Source of the DNA: Micromonospora sp. KC213 | GTDB taxonomy: Bacteria > Actinomycetota > Actinomycetes > Mycobacteriales > Micromonosporaceae | Assembly: GCF_004348325.1 (NCBI RefSeq) | Contig: NZ_SMKF01000006.1 | Location: forward strand, 1-64,000 | Length of the DNA: 64,000 nt | Direction of reading: 5' to 3' | Shown: positions 16,308-25,937 of the stretch, piece by piece | How positions within the stretch are numbered: position 1 is the first letter of the stretch | How the letters are laid out: every line of letters starts with the position of its first letter | Position numbers and translations under genes: made by a program | The notes under the pieces: generated by a model | Database searches by the model: none | Seen by the model: only the letters and a program-made list of their open reading frames with translations | What the model was told of the DNA's origin: nothing

Positions 16308-18416
16308 TCAGGTATCGCTCGAACAGTCGTGCGTCTGCTGTCGGTCGGTGAGCGACGCCGGTCGGCCCAGCGGGGCGGGCAGCGGGGCGGTGTGCAGCAC
16401 GGTGAGCCGGGAGACCGCCCGGGTCAGCACCACGTAGAGCCGGTGTAGGCCGCGCGGCTCGGCGGCGACGATCGCGGCCGGCTCGACGACCACCACGTGG
16501 TCGTACTCCAAGCCCTTGACCAGGGTCGCGGGGATCACGGTGACCCGCGCCGCGGCCGCGACGTCGTCGGCGGTCGCGGTCTGCACGCCGGCGGCGGCCA
16601 GCGCCGCGCGGAGCCCGGCCACCGCGTCGTCGGTGGCGATCACGCCGATCGAGCCGTCGTGGCCGAGCGCCGCCCGTACCTCGGCCACCGTCGCGGCCGT
16701 CAGGTCGGTCACGGTACGCACGTCCAGCGCGCCGTCGCGGCGCAGCGACTCGGCCGGCGGCACGTCCACGGCGAGAGCGGGCAGCAGCCGGTTGGCGAAC
16801 GCGACCACCGCGGCGGGTACCCGGAAGCCGACGCTCAGCGGCACCACCGTGGCGTCCGGCTTGCCCAGATGGGTCAGGGAGTCCCGCCAGTCGGTGGCGG
16901 CCCAGGGTGCGGTGCCCTGGGCCAGGTCGCCGAGGAGAGTGATCGAGCCGTGTTCGCTGCGCCGGGCGATGGCCCGGCACTGCATGGGGGAGAGGTCCTG
17001 CGCCTCGTCGACCACCACGTGCCCGTAGCCGCCCGGGCGTTCGATCAGCCCGGCGGCCTCGTCGATGAGCACCGCGTCGGCGGCCGTCCACCGGGTGGCC
17101 TTCGGGGTGCGGCCGAGCTTCGTGCCGCCGGGCAGCAGTGCCTGCTCGTCGGCGGTGAGCAGCCCGTCGGCCGCCGCCGCGAGCGCGTCGGCGTCGGAGA
17201 AGAGCCGGTACAGCAGCCCTTCCGGGGTCAGCGCCGGCCAGACCGCGTCCAGGAGGGCGGTGACCGGCTGCGCCTTCGCCATCCGGCGCAGCCAGGCGTC
17301 GCTGGGTGACTCGGCCCGGCGGGCCTCGGCCTGGCGTTGCAGCAGCCCCACCACCCGGGCCCGGATCCGCTCCCGCCCGGTGGCGTACGGCAGGCCCTCC
17401 CGACGGGTTTCCTCGACCATCCGGTGCAGCGGGTCCAGGCCGATCCGCCAGCGGAACGAGCCGTCCGGCACCATGATCGGCTCGGTGGGCGTACCGATGT
17501 GCGTGTCGACGGCCCGACGCAGCACCTGGGCCATCCGGACGTCGTGCTTGAGGACCGCCACGGCGGAATCGTCGACCGCCCGGACCGGCACCCGGGCGAC
17601 CAGGTCCTCCACGGTGGCCTGTGCGACCTCGACCTCGCCCAGGGCCGGCAGCACCGCCGCGATGTACGACAGGAACGCCCGGTTCGGCCCCACGATCAGC
17701 ACACCGGACCGGCGCAGCCGTTCCCGGTGCAGGTAGAGCAGGTACGCGGCACGGTGCAGCCCGACGGCCGTCTTGCCGGTGCCGGGGGCGCCCTGGACGC
17801 AGATCGAGTCGGCCAGGTCGGCCCGGACCAGCTCGTCCTGCTCGGGCTGGATGGTGGCGACGATGTCCCGCATCGGGCCGACGCGGGGCCGCTCGATCTC
17901 GGCGGTGAGGATCCGGCTGGCGGTGCCCAGCTCCTCACCCCGGTCCAGGTGCTCGTCCTCGAAGCTGGTCAGCGCGCCGGCGCTGAAGCCGAACCGGCGG
18001 CGGACGGCGACGCCCTGCGGATCACGGGCGCTGGCCCGGTAGAACGACCGGGAGACCGGGGCCCGCCAGTCCAGCACCAGCGGTTCACCGAGGTCGTCGG
18101 TGACGTGCCGCCGCCCCACGTGGTACTCCCGTCCGGCGTGGTCGGGGTCGGCCGGCCCGAAGTCGAGCCGGCCGAAGAAGAGCGGGGTGGTCGGATCGTC
18201 GGCCAGCTCCTTGACCCGCCGGGCCATGTGCCGGCCGAGCTGCTCGGCGGTGTACGCGTCCCCGGCGACCTTGTCGCCGGTGGCGAAGAGCGCCTCGGCG
18301 CGTTCCCGCATCCGCCGCAGCGCGGCGCGAGAGGCGTCCAGGTGGGTCCGCTCGGCGGCGAGCTGCCCGTCGAGCGTGTCGATCGGATCGCTGGGGGGCG
18401 TGGCGGCACGGGTCAT
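16308..18416 (-). CDS. HelD-type UvrD/Rep-superfamily helicase (RNA polymerase recycling factor)
   Basis: A 702-residue superfamily 1 helicase. A charged N-terminal coiled coil (about 12-75) precedes the NTPase core, with Walker A GAPGTGKT at 209-216, Walker B HVVVDEAQDLSPMQ near 485, and late motifs ATLVKGLEYDHVVVVEP and RLYVVLTRAVSRLTVL. The N-terminal arm and inserted 1A region fit HelD, which removes stalled RNA polymerase from DNA and in some actinobacteria protects against rifamycins. The ATG at 18416 follows GAAAGG. I saw no match to the rifamycin-associated element upstream. The gene ends immediately before the bacteriocin remnant. Confidence 0.83.
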   Translation of the reverse strand: MTRAATPPSDPIDTLDGQLAAERTHLDASRAALRRMRERAEALFATGDKVAGDAYTAEQLGRHMARRVKELADDPTTPLFFGRLDFGPADPDHAGREYHVGRRHVTDDLGEPLVLDWRAPVSRSFYRASARDPQGVAVRRRFGFSAGALTSFEDEHLDRGEELGTASRILTAEIERPRVGPMRDIVATIQPEQDELVRADLADSICVQGAPGTGKTAVGLHRAAYLLYLHRERLRRSGVLIVGPNRAFLSYIAAVLPALGEVEVAQATVEDLVARVPVRAVDDSAVAVLKHDVRMAQVLRRAVDTHIGTPTEPIMVPDGSFRWRIGLDPLHRMVEETRREGLPYATGRERIRARVVGLLQRQAEARRAESPSDAWLRRMAKAQPVTALLDAVWPALTPEGLLYRLFSDADALAAAADGLLTADEQALLPGGTKLGRTPKATRWTAADAVLIDEAAGLIERPGGYGHVVVDEAQDLSPMQCRAIARRSEHGSITLLGDLAQGTAPWAATDWRDSLTHLGKPDATVVPLSVGFRVPAAVVAFANRLLPALAVDVPPAESLRRDGALDVRTVTDLTAATVAEVRAALGHDGSIGVIATDDAVAGLRAALAAAGVQTATADDVAAAARVTVIPATLVKGLEYDHVVVVEPAAIVAAEPRGLHRLYVVLTRAVSRLTVLHTAPLPAPLGRPASLTDRQQTHDCSSDT

Positions 18417-18659
18417 CCGAGGCGACCTTTCGGTGGGGTTCGTGAGTCGGTTGACCTGGGCCGCCCGGCGCTCCGTCAGACGCGGTACCGGCTGTGCCCG
18501 GTGAGCAGGAGGCGCGCTGTCCGCGCGCGGCGCTCCACGTTACGCTCCGCCGTCGGCGGCGGCCACGTATTTACGCCGCTCGGCGCACTGCCTCGCGTCG
18601 CCCACATCTCCCGGCTGCGCACGCTTGCGTCGCTGCGTGGTGCGGCACCCCTGTACGTC

Positions 18660-18760
18660 GCTACGAAGCTGATGTCGCAGACGATTCACCGATGCGCGGG
18701 TGCCCGGTGATGATCACGGGCCCCGCCTGGTTGAGTCATCGGCGTCATCAGGTTCGTAGC
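18660..18760. repeat. Nested inverted repeats, possible structured RNA or miniature element
   Basis: GCTACGAAGCTGATG at 18660-18674 pairs with 18746-18760 with one mismatch. Inside it, CCGATG at 18689-18694 pairs with CATCGG at 18737-18742, and the core around 18703-18720 is nearly palindromic. The successive stems could fold into one long branched hairpin. No flanking target duplication was seen. Confidence 0.45.
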
Positions 18761-18931
18761 GTGCCCGTGCCGACCCACACGGGTGACGGAAGGGGCCGCT
18801 TCCCCGCAGTCGGAGGCGCTGCCGCGGGCCAGCGCGATCAGCCGGACCGCGGTCTGCCTCGGCGCGCTTGCCGGTCCGGTGCTCGCATGGCAACCGCTGC
18901 GGAGTTGGCCACTTGAGGGCCGGGCCGTTGA

Positions 18932-19816
<885 letters not shown>

Positions 19817-19829
19817 GCGGGCCGGCCGC

Positions 19830-20765
19830 TCAGACCGTCGCGCCGAGCGCCGCCTCGGTGATCTTCTGGCAGTTCTTCATGCCGTATTCGTAGCCCAGCC
19901 CGATGGGGTAGCGGACCATCACGCCCATCGTCCAGTCGTCGGCGATCGCCAGGCAGTTGACGTGGATCTCCTGCTCCCGGGTCCGGTCGACCCAGCCGTT
20001 CTTGATCGCGATGGTCTTGCGCTCGGCGGCCGGGAACGCCTTGCGGATGCCGAAGTCGCCGGTGCCCCGGACCAGTCGCATCTCGTTGAGCAGCCACTTC
20101 GTCCACTTCGGGCCGGCCGCGCGACCGTCCTTGATGCACGCGCCGAGCCGGGCGGTGTCCCGGGGGGAGAGGTTCGTCCGGCTCCAGCCCTTGTCGGCGG
20201 CGGGACTGCTGTCGGTGGTCTCGCAGATCGAGATCATGCGCTTGATGGAGGCGGTTTGCCCGAGGTTGTTGTAGAACTGCTGGGTCCGGGTGTTGTCGCT
20301 GTCCCGGATGATCAGCGTCGCGTCGGCGAGCTTGGCGTCGCTCGGGGTCTTCCCGTCCTCGGCCGTGGTGCGCAGGTAGTCGGCGACGATCCACGACTTG
20401 ATCAGCGACGCGGTGGTGCTGGTCTCGGCCATGTTCTGCGAGCCGATGAACTTCCCGGTCCGGGTGTCCAGCACGCTCCAGGCGTACCAACCCTTGAGGT
20501 CCAGGTCGATCTGCCGGTTCTTGAAAGGCAGCGGTTCCAGTGACGGCGTCGGGGACGGGGCCGGCCGGCTGCTGCGGTCGGCCGGCTGGCCGGTGGCCCG
20601 CCCCGCAGTAGACGAATCGCCCCAGCGGGCCGCCGCCGCTGTGGCCAGCGGGGAACCGGGCAGCAGCCGCAGGGACACCAGCACCAGGCCGATCAGCAAC
20701 GCGGAGAAGGCGGCCAACCGCAGCACGGTGGGATCGCCGCGCCGTCCGCGCCCGTCGCCGGCCAT
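19830..20765 (-). CDS. Membrane-anchored class A beta-lactamase-like serine hydrolase (paralog 1)
   Basis: A 311-residue protein with one N-terminal membrane anchor (about 15-33), a Pro/Ser linker to about 80 and a penicillin-recognising domain. The three class A boxes are present: Ser120-x-x-Lys123 (SLIK), Ser156-Asp-Asn158 and Lys255-Asn-Gly257. KNG in place of KTG and the lack of a clear Glu166 loop suggest a cell-wall or regulatory hydrolase rather than a drug-destroying enzyme. Four cysteines may form disulfides. Its ATG shares one base with the stop of the upstream paralog (TGATG), so the two are coupled. Confidence 0.8.
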   Translation of the reverse strand: MAGDGRGRRGDPTVLRLAAFSALLIGLVLVSLRLLPGSPLATAAAARWGDSSTAGRATGQPADRSSRPAPSPTPSLEPLPFKNRQIDLDLKGWYAWSVLDTRTGKFIGSQNMAETSTTASLIKSWIVADYLRTTAEDGKTPSDAKLADATLIIRDSDNTRTQQFYNNLGQTASIKRMISICETTDSSPAADKGWSRTNLSPRDTARLGACIKDGRAAGPKWTKWLLNEMRLVRGTGDFGIRKAFPAAERKTIAIKNGWVDRTREQEIHVNCLAIADDWTMGVMVRYPIGLGYEYGMKNCQKITEAALGATV

Positions 20766-21742
20766 CAGAGCTTCCCGACCGGCTGTTGCGGCACCTTGAG
20801 GGCCGCGCCGGGTTGCGGCGTGACCAACTGGGTGGCGACGCTGGCGCAGACCTTTGCGCCGTACTCGAGCTTGCTTTTCTGCGGATAGCGCAGCATTACG
20901 GCGAGGCTCCATTTGTCGGTGACGGCAAGGCAGTTTACGTGCCAGTTGCCGTCATAGTTCAATGCCGTCCACCCGTTCTTGATGCTCACCGGCCCCTGGG
21001 CCTTGATCGCGGCGGGCAGGCCGTCGACGATGCCCCACTTGCCGCCGCCCGACCGCGCCTGCTGGTCGGCGATGCTGCCGCGGACCTTGGCCATCTCGTC
21101 CAGCACCCACTTGGTCCACTTCGGTCCGGCGGCCCGGCCGTCGGCGATGCAGTCCCCGAGGCGGACGGCGTCGCGCGGGGACATCCGGGTGAAGCTCCAC
21201 CAGCCCTCGTAGCCGGCCACGTTGCCCCGTTTGGTGTCGGTCAGGCCGCAGATCCGGACGGCCCGTTGGATGACCGGGTCGGGCTGCCCGTTCCCCTCCA
21301 CCCCGTAGTCGCCGCCCGCGGCGGCGAAGACCTTGTTCGCCCCGGTGTCGTCGCTGTCCCGGATCGCGATGCTTGCCGCCTTCTTCAACGCCGCCGACGG
21401 TTCCTTGTCGCCGAGCTGCCGCAGGTAGTCCGAGACGATCCAGACCTTGAGCATGGACTCGGTCGAGCTGGTCGCGGCCATGTTCGGCGAGCCGGCGATG
21501 GTGCCGGTCGCCCGGTCCATCAGGGCCCAGCCGAAGTACTCGCCCTTGAAGTTCACCGAGACCTTGCCGGCGGCCAGGGTCGGTGCGGGCGGTGTGGTGG
21601 GCGCGGGAACGGGAACCTGCTCCGCCCCGCCGCCGAGGCCGCCGTCGCCGTCGGACAACCGCGCGTACGCGGTCGGAACCAGCAGACCGACGCCGAGCAG
21701 GATCGCAGCCACGGCGAGCACCATGATCACGCGAGATCGCAT
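20765..21742 (-). CDS. Membrane-anchored class A beta-lactamase-like serine hydrolase (paralog 2)
   Basis: A 325-residue homolog of the next gene, with an N-terminal membrane helix (about 4-25), a Pro-rich linker and the same catalytic boxes: Ser96-x-x-Lys99 (SMLK), Ser130-Asp-Asp132 in place of SDN, and Lys255-Asn-Gly257. The two proteins share long blocks such as GRAAGPKWTKW and an RDSD motif, so they arose by tandem duplication. The Asn-to-Asp change in the second box may alter activity. The ATG at 21742 follows CTGGAG. It heads a two-gene operon diverging from paaA. Confidence 0.8.
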   Translation of the reverse strand: MRSRVIMVLAVAAILLGVGLLVPTAYARLSDGDGGLGGGAEQVPVPAPTTPPAPTLAAGKVSVNFKGEYFGWALMDRATGTIAGSPNMAATSSTESMLKVWIVSDYLRQLGDKEPSAALKKAASIAIRDSDDTGANKVFAAAGGDYGVEGNGQPDPVIQRAVRICGLTDTKRGNVAGYEGWWSFTRMSPRDAVRLGDCIADGRAAGPKWTKWVLDEMAKVRGSIADQQARSGGGKWGIVDGLPAAIKAQGPVSIKNGWTALNYDGNWHVNCLAVTDKWSLAVMLRYPQKSKLEYGAKVCASVATQLVTPQPGAALKVPQQPVGKL

Positions 21743-22103
21743 GAGTGGGTGAACTCCAGATGTCAGGGCCGGGGGGACCGGCTGTGCCGTCATGGGTCGG
21801 CTCGATCGCCCGGCCGGGGGATGGTGGCCGTGGTCGGCGATTGTCAGCAGCCGATCGGTGTGACGGGGGAAGTCTACTTTCGGAAGGGCGACACGCCAGA
21901 TTCCGACACTTATGTAATTCCTGTGAAGGCGAGTTATAGGACCCAAATGTGTGTCTTGGGGGGATTCATATTGACGAAGTGGTGTAAGTCATAACCGCTT
22001 CCGGATGGTTGCGGCGGTGTCGGGGCAGCCCGTCGCCCGGGGAATGCGGGAAAGCCTGTTACACCCTCTGGTGTCGATGGACCCGAGCTGTAACACTTGG
22101 GAC
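21743..22103. other. 361-base divergent promoter region between the hydrolase pair and paaA, with an AT-rich island
   Basis: No gene is visible. About 21890-22005 is clearly less GC-rich than its surroundings, with ACACTTATGTAATTCC and GAGTTATAGG type stretches that could hold promoters on either strand. The right end carries the operator-like repeats at 22057-22094. Confidence 0.5.
22057..22094. promoter_or_regulatory. Operator-like inverted repeats just before paaA
   Basis: A short palindrome ACACC-CTCT-GGTGT lies at 22061-22074, and GTTACA (22058-22063) is mirrored by TGTAAC (22089-22094), nine bases before the paaA start. The position would suit a repressor of the paa operon, such as a TetR-type PaaR sensing phenylacetyl-CoA. 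The match to any known PaaR consensus is untested. Confidence 0.45.
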
Positions 22104-23168
22104 ATGTATGGCAACGACTTCGCCCCGGCGGACGCTTCCGACGGCGACCTGCTCGGCCAGGTCGAGGCCGCCGAGGCAGCCCTGCGGGCGGCGGCGGACC
22201 GGGGTCGCGGCGGCACGGCGGCGCCCGACGCCGACCCCGAGGCGTACTTCGCCGACGTCATCGATGCCGACCAGAAGATCGAACCGCGCGACTGGATGCC
22301 CGAGGCGTACCGGCGGACGCTGATCCGGCAGATCGCCCAGCACGCACACTCCGAGATCATCGGGATGCAGCCGGAGGGGAACTGGATCAGCCGCGCGCCG
22401 TCGCTGAAGCGCAAGGCGATCCTGCTGGCCAAGGTGCAGGACGAGGCCGGGCACGGCCTCTACCTCTACGCCGCCGCCGAAACCCTGGGAGTCAGCCGCG
22501 ACGAACTGGTCGACCTGCTGATCAGCGGCCGGCAGAAGTACAGCTCCATCTTCAACTACCCGACGTTGACCTGGGCCGACGTCGGCGCCATCGGCTGGCT
22601 GGTGGACGGCGCGGCGATCGTCAACCAGGTGCCGCTGTGCCGCTGCTCCTACGGGCCGTACGCCCGGGCCATGATCCGGGTCTGCAAGGAGGAGTCGTTC
22701 CACCAGCGGCAGGGCTACGAGATCCTGCACACGCTCGCCCACGGCACCCCGGCGCAGCGGGCGATGGCGCAGGACGCGGTCGACCGCTGGTGGTACCCGT
22801 CGCTGGCGATGTTCGGCCCGCCGGACGGCGACTCCACCCACTCCGCCCAGTCCATGGCCTGGAAGATCAAGCGCTTCTCCAACGACGAGCTGCGGCAGCG
22901 CTTCGTGGACATGTGCGTGCAGCAGGCCGAGGCCCTCAACCTCGCCCTGCCCGACCCGGGCCTGCGCTGGAACCCCGAGCGGCAGGCGTACGACTTCACC
23001 CAGCCCGACTACGACGAGCTGATGCGGGTCATCTCCGGCGACGGGCCGTGCAACCGACAACGGATGGAACACCGGCGGCGTGCCCACGCCGAGGGCGCCT
23101 GGGTCCGCGAGGCCGCCGCGGCGTACGCGGCGAAGCGGGCCGGGCGGAAGGAGAAGGTGGCGGCGTGA
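22104..23168 (+). CDS. paaA: 1,2-phenylacetyl-CoA epoxidase, catalytic di-iron subunit
   Basis: A 354-residue subunit of the PaaABCE multicomponent oxygenase, which turns phenylacetyl-CoA into the ring 1,2-epoxide, the committed step of aerobic phenylacetate breakdown. Di-iron ligand motifs are visible: [17 protein letters not shown] (Glu114 and His117) and [10 protein letters not shown] 40-residue Asp/Ala/Gly-rich N-terminal lead precedes the conserved domain. The ATG at 22104 is chosen because the upstream repeats look like an operator, and the ribosome site there is weak. An in-frame ATG at 22005 would place those repeats inside the gene. It overlaps paaB by four bases. Confidence 0.9.
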   Translation: MYGNDFAPADASDGDLLGQVEAAEAALRAAADRGRGGTAAPDADPEAYFADVIDADQKIEPRDWMPEAYRRTLIRQIAQHAHSEIIGMQPEGNWISRAPSLKRKAILLAKVQDEAGHGLYLYAAAETLGVSRDELVDLLISGRQKYSSIFNYPTLTWADVGAIGWLVDGAAIVNQVPLCRCSYGPYARAMIRVCKEESFHQRQGYEILHTLAHGTPAQRAMAQDAVDRWWYPSLAMFGPPDGDSTHSAQSMAWKIKRFSNDELRQRFVDMCVQQAEALNLALPDPGLRWNPERQAYDFTQPDYDELMRVISGDGPCNRQRMEHRRRAHAEGAWVREAAAAYAAKRAGRKEKVAA

Positions 23169-23476
23169 ACGAGCCGACCGGTCAGCGCGGCGGGCGGGAA
23201 CCGGCACCGCTGTGGGAGGTTTTCGTGCGGGCCCGGCGCGGGCTGTCGCACACCCACGTCGGCAGCCTGCACGCCCCCGACGCCGAACTGGCCCTGCACC
23301 ACGCCCGGGATCTCTACACCCGTCGCCAGGAGGGGGTCTCGATCTGGGTGGTCCCGGCGGGCGCGATCACCGCGTCCAGCCCCGACGAAAAGGACGCCTT
23401 CTTCGACCCGGCCGCCGACAAGGTGTACCGCCACCCCACCTTCTACGAGGTACCGGACGGGGTGGCCCACCTGTGA
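23165..23476 (+). CDS. paaB: 1,2-phenylacetyl-CoA epoxidase subunit PaaB
   Basis: A 103-residue small subunit needed for epoxidase assembly and activity. It shows the family pattern [28 protein letters not shown] and [14 protein letters not shown]. It begins with GTG within the paaA stop and overlaps paaC in the same GTGA way, so expression of the whole operon is tightly coupled. Confidence 0.9.
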   Translation: MNEPTGQRGGREPAPLWEVFVRARRGLSHTHVGSLHAPDAELALHHARDLYTRRQEGVSIWVVPAGAITASSPDEKDAFFDPAADKVYRHPTFYEVPDGVAHL

Positions 23477-24198
23477 ACGGCCCCTTCGAGTTCACCGTCT
23501 CCCTCGGCGACGACGCGCTGGTCGCGGCGCAGCGGCTCGCCGAGTGGACCTCCCGGGCGCCGGAGATGGAAGAGGACGTCGCGCTGGCCAACATCGCCCT
23601 CGACCAGCTCGGCGCGGCCCGCCTGCTGCTCACGTACGCGGGCGAACTGGAGGGCGCCGGCCGGGACGAGGACGCCCTGGCGTACCTGCGCGACGACCGG
23701 GAGTTTCGTAACTGCCTGCTGGTGGAGCTGCCCAACGGCGACTTCGCGGTCACCATGGCGAAGCTGTTCTTCCTGGCGGCGTACCAGCTTCCGCTCTACA
23801 CCGCGCTGGCCGGTTGCGCCGACGAGCGGCTGGCCGCGATCGGCGCCAAGGCGCGCAAGGAGTCCGCGTACCACCTGGACCACGCCGCGCTGTGGGTGCG
23901 GCGGCTCGGTGACGGCACCGAGGAGTCGCACCGCCGGATGCAGGCCGCCGTCGACGGAACCTGGCCGTACGTCCACGAGCTGTTCGCCGCGGACCCGGCG
24001 GCACCGGTCGACCCGGCCACCCTGCGCGGCGACTTCGACACCACCGTCACGACCGTGCTCGCCGAGGCGACGTTGACCCGGCCGGAGACCGGCTGGACGC
24101 CGGCCGGCGGCCGGGACGGCGTACACACCGAACACCTGTCGTACCTGCTGGCGGAGATGCAGGTGCTGCACCGCGCCCACCCCGGAGCCCGCTGGTGA
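23473..24198 (+). CDS. paaC: 1,2-phenylacetyl-CoA epoxidase structural subunit PaaC
   Basis: A 241-residue ferritin-fold partner of PaaA. It keeps the helical core but not the full set of iron ligands, and serves as the structural subunit of the heterodimer. Visible family segments are MEEDVALANIALDQLGAARLL, LLVELPNGDFAVTMAKLFF and KARKESAYHLDHAALWV. The GTG at 23473 overlaps the paaB stop, and the gene's own stop overlaps the paaD start. Confidence 0.9.
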   Translation: MNGPFEFTVSLGDDALVAAQRLAEWTSRAPEMEEDVALANIALDQLGAARLLLTYAGELEGAGRDEDALAYLRDDREFRNCLLVELPNGDFAVTMAKLFFLAAYQLPLYTALAGCADERLAAIGAKARKESAYHLDHAALWVRRLGDGTEESHRRMQAAVDGTWPYVHELFAADPAAPVDPATLRGDFDTTVTTVLAEATLTRPETGWTPAGGRDGVHTEHLSYLLAEMQVLHRAHPGARW

Positions 24199-24674
24199 GC
24201 ACGGCGAGGGACGCGGCGGCGGCGGTGGTGGACCCGGAGATCCGGGTGGTCACCATCGACGAGCTGGGCATCCTCCGATCGGTCGACGAGGATCCGGCGA
24301 CCGGCCGGGTGATCGTCACCATCACCCCCACCTACACCGGCTGCCCGGCGATGGACGTGATCCGCGCGGACATCCTTCGGGCACTGGCCGCCGCCGGTCA
24401 CCCGGACGCCGAGATACGCACGGTCCACGCCCCGGCGTGGAGCACCGACTGGATCTCCGAGCGCGGCCGGGCGAAACTGGCCGCGGCCGGCATCGCCCCA
24501 CCGCCACCGGCCGCGCGCGGCGACGGCGTCGTGCCGCTGACTCTCGCCGTACGCTGCCCGCGCTGCGGCTCGCCCGAGACCGAGCAGGTCAGCCGCTTCG
24601 GCTCCACCGCCTGTAAGGCGCTGTGGCGCTGCCGCGCCTGCTCCGAACCCTTCGACCAGGTGAAGGCGCTGTGA
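24195..24674 (+). CDS. paaD: Phenylacetate degradation protein PaaD (iron-sulfur maturation, MIP18 family)
   Basis: A 159-residue protein with an N-terminal MIP18/DUF59 domain (DPEIRVVTIDELGILR, and Cys50 in YTGCPAMD) and a C-terminal zinc-ribbon-like pair Cys121/Cys124 and Cys146/Cys149. It is thought to help mature the iron-sulfur cluster of PaaE. It starts with GTG in the paaC stop and overlaps the paaE start by four bases. Confidence 0.9.
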   Translation: MSTARDAAAAVVDPEIRVVTIDELGILRSVDEDPATGRVIVTITPTYTGCPAMDVIRADILRALAAAGHPDAEIRTVHAPAWSTDWISERGRAKLAAAGIAPPPPAARGDGVVPLTLAVRCPRCGSPETEQVSRFGSTACKALWRCRACSEPFDQVKAL

Positions 24675-25792
24675 CTGTCACAATCACCCGCCCGGTCCGC
24701 CGCCGGCCGGTCTTCCACCCGCTGCGGGTCGTCGCCGTCGACCGGCTCACCGACGACGCGGTGGCGATCACCTTCGCCGTGCCGGAGGAGTTGCGGCCCA
24801 CGTTCGCGTTCGCCGCCGGGCAACACCTCACCGTGCGGCGTCCGGCTGCCGCCACCGATGCCGACGGCGGGGACGTGCGCCGGTCGTACTCGATCTGCTC
24901 GACGCCCGGCGAGTTGGCCCGCCACGGGCGGTTGCGGATCGGGGTGCGGGAGGTGCCCGGAGGCGCGTTCTCCGCGTACGCCTGCGGCGCCCTGCGCCAC
25001 GGCGACACCGTCGACGTGCTGCCCCCGCTGGGGCACTTCACCACGGCGTTCACTCCGGAGCGGGTGCGTCGCTACGGCGCGGTGGTCGCCGGTTCCGGCA
25101 TCACCCCGGTGCTCTCGCTGGTCGCGACCGCCCTGGCCGTCGAGGAGGCCAGCACCTTCACCCTGGTGTACGGCAACCGCACGGCCAACACGGTGATGTT
25201 CGCCGAGGAGTTGGCCGACCTGAAGGACCGGTACCCGACGCGGCTGCACCTGGTGCACGTGCTCTCCCGTGAGCGCGGGGAGTCGCCGCTGCTGTCCGGC
25301 CGGATCGACGCCGACCGGCTGACCCGGCTGCTGGACAGCGTGGTGCCCGGCGACGCGATCGAGGAGTGGTTCCTCTGCGGCCCGTACGGGATGGTGCTGG
25401 ACGCGAAGGCGGTGCTGGCCGATCGCGGGGTGCCGGAGTCGGCGGTGCACACCGAGCTGTTCCACGTCGACGCGCCGCCGGAGCCGGTACGCCGCCCTGC
25501 CGCCGAGGCGGGCGCGGGCACCGAGGTGACGATCGTGCTGGACGGCCGCTCGTCCACCTTCACGATGGGCCGTACGGAGCGGGTGTTGGACGCGGCGCTG
25601 AAGGTCCGTGGCGAGCTGCCGTACGCCTGCAAGGGTGGGGTCTGCTCGACCTGCCGGGCGAAGGTCGTCGACGGCGAGGTGACGATGGCGCGCAACTACG
25701 CCCTGGAGCCCGACGAGGTCGCCGTTGGTTACGTGCTCACCTGCCAGTCCAGCCCGACCACCGACACCCTCACGGTCGACTACGACGCGTGA
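24671..25792 (+). CDS. paaE: 1,2-phenylacetyl-CoA epoxidase reductase subunit
   Basis: A 373-residue reductase that feeds electrons from NADPH to PaaA. An FAD-binding ferredoxin-reductase domain comes first (RRSYSICSTP flavin motif), then an NAD(P) domain (AGSGITPVLS, EEWFLCGPYGM). A C-terminal plant-type [2Fe-2S] ferredoxin domain follows, with CKGGVCSTC and a final Cys in VLTCQSS. The GTG at 24671 overlaps paaD. The operon ends here without paaK or the ring-opening genes, which must be elsewhere. Confidence 0.9.
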   Translation: MTVTITRPVRRRPVFHPLRVVAVDRLTDDAVAITFAVPEELRPTFAFAAGQHLTVRRPAAATDADGGDVRRSYSICSTPGELARHGRLRIGVREVPGGAFSAYACGALRHGDTVDVLPPLGHFTTAFTPERVRRYGAVVAGSGITPVLSLVATALAVEEASTFTLVYGNRTANTVMFAEELADLKDRYPTRLHLVHVLSRERGESPLLSGRIDADRLTRLLDSVVPGDAIEEWFLCGPYGMVLDAKAVLADRGVPESAVHTELFHVDAPPEPVRRPAAEAGAGTEVTIVLDGRSSTFTMGRTERVLDAALKVRGELPYACKGGVCSTCRAKVVDGEVTMARNYALEPDEVAVGYVLTCQSSPTTDTLTVDYDA

Positions 25793-25937
25793 CTTCGTAG
25801 AACATCGGCCTTCCCGTGGCCAGTCCCGGGTCTCTCCTGACGACGTGGGTGCGCCGGGGTGGTTGTGGGGAGCGCCGCAGGCCACCCGGCCCGGGCGGTG
25901 GGCACATGCTCGGCGACGTACCCTCGGAGGCGTGACG

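Noticed and set aside
16012-17091. A 359-codon open frame through the end of the helicase gene and the bacteriocin remnant
   Set aside because: Upstream of about 16290 it is an Arg/Gly-rich shadow of the helicase gene in another frame; only the last part has family motifs.
18417-18560. Rifamycin-associated element upstream of the HelD gene
   Set aside because: No inverted repeat resembling GGGGCTTGCGGCAAGGCCC is present.
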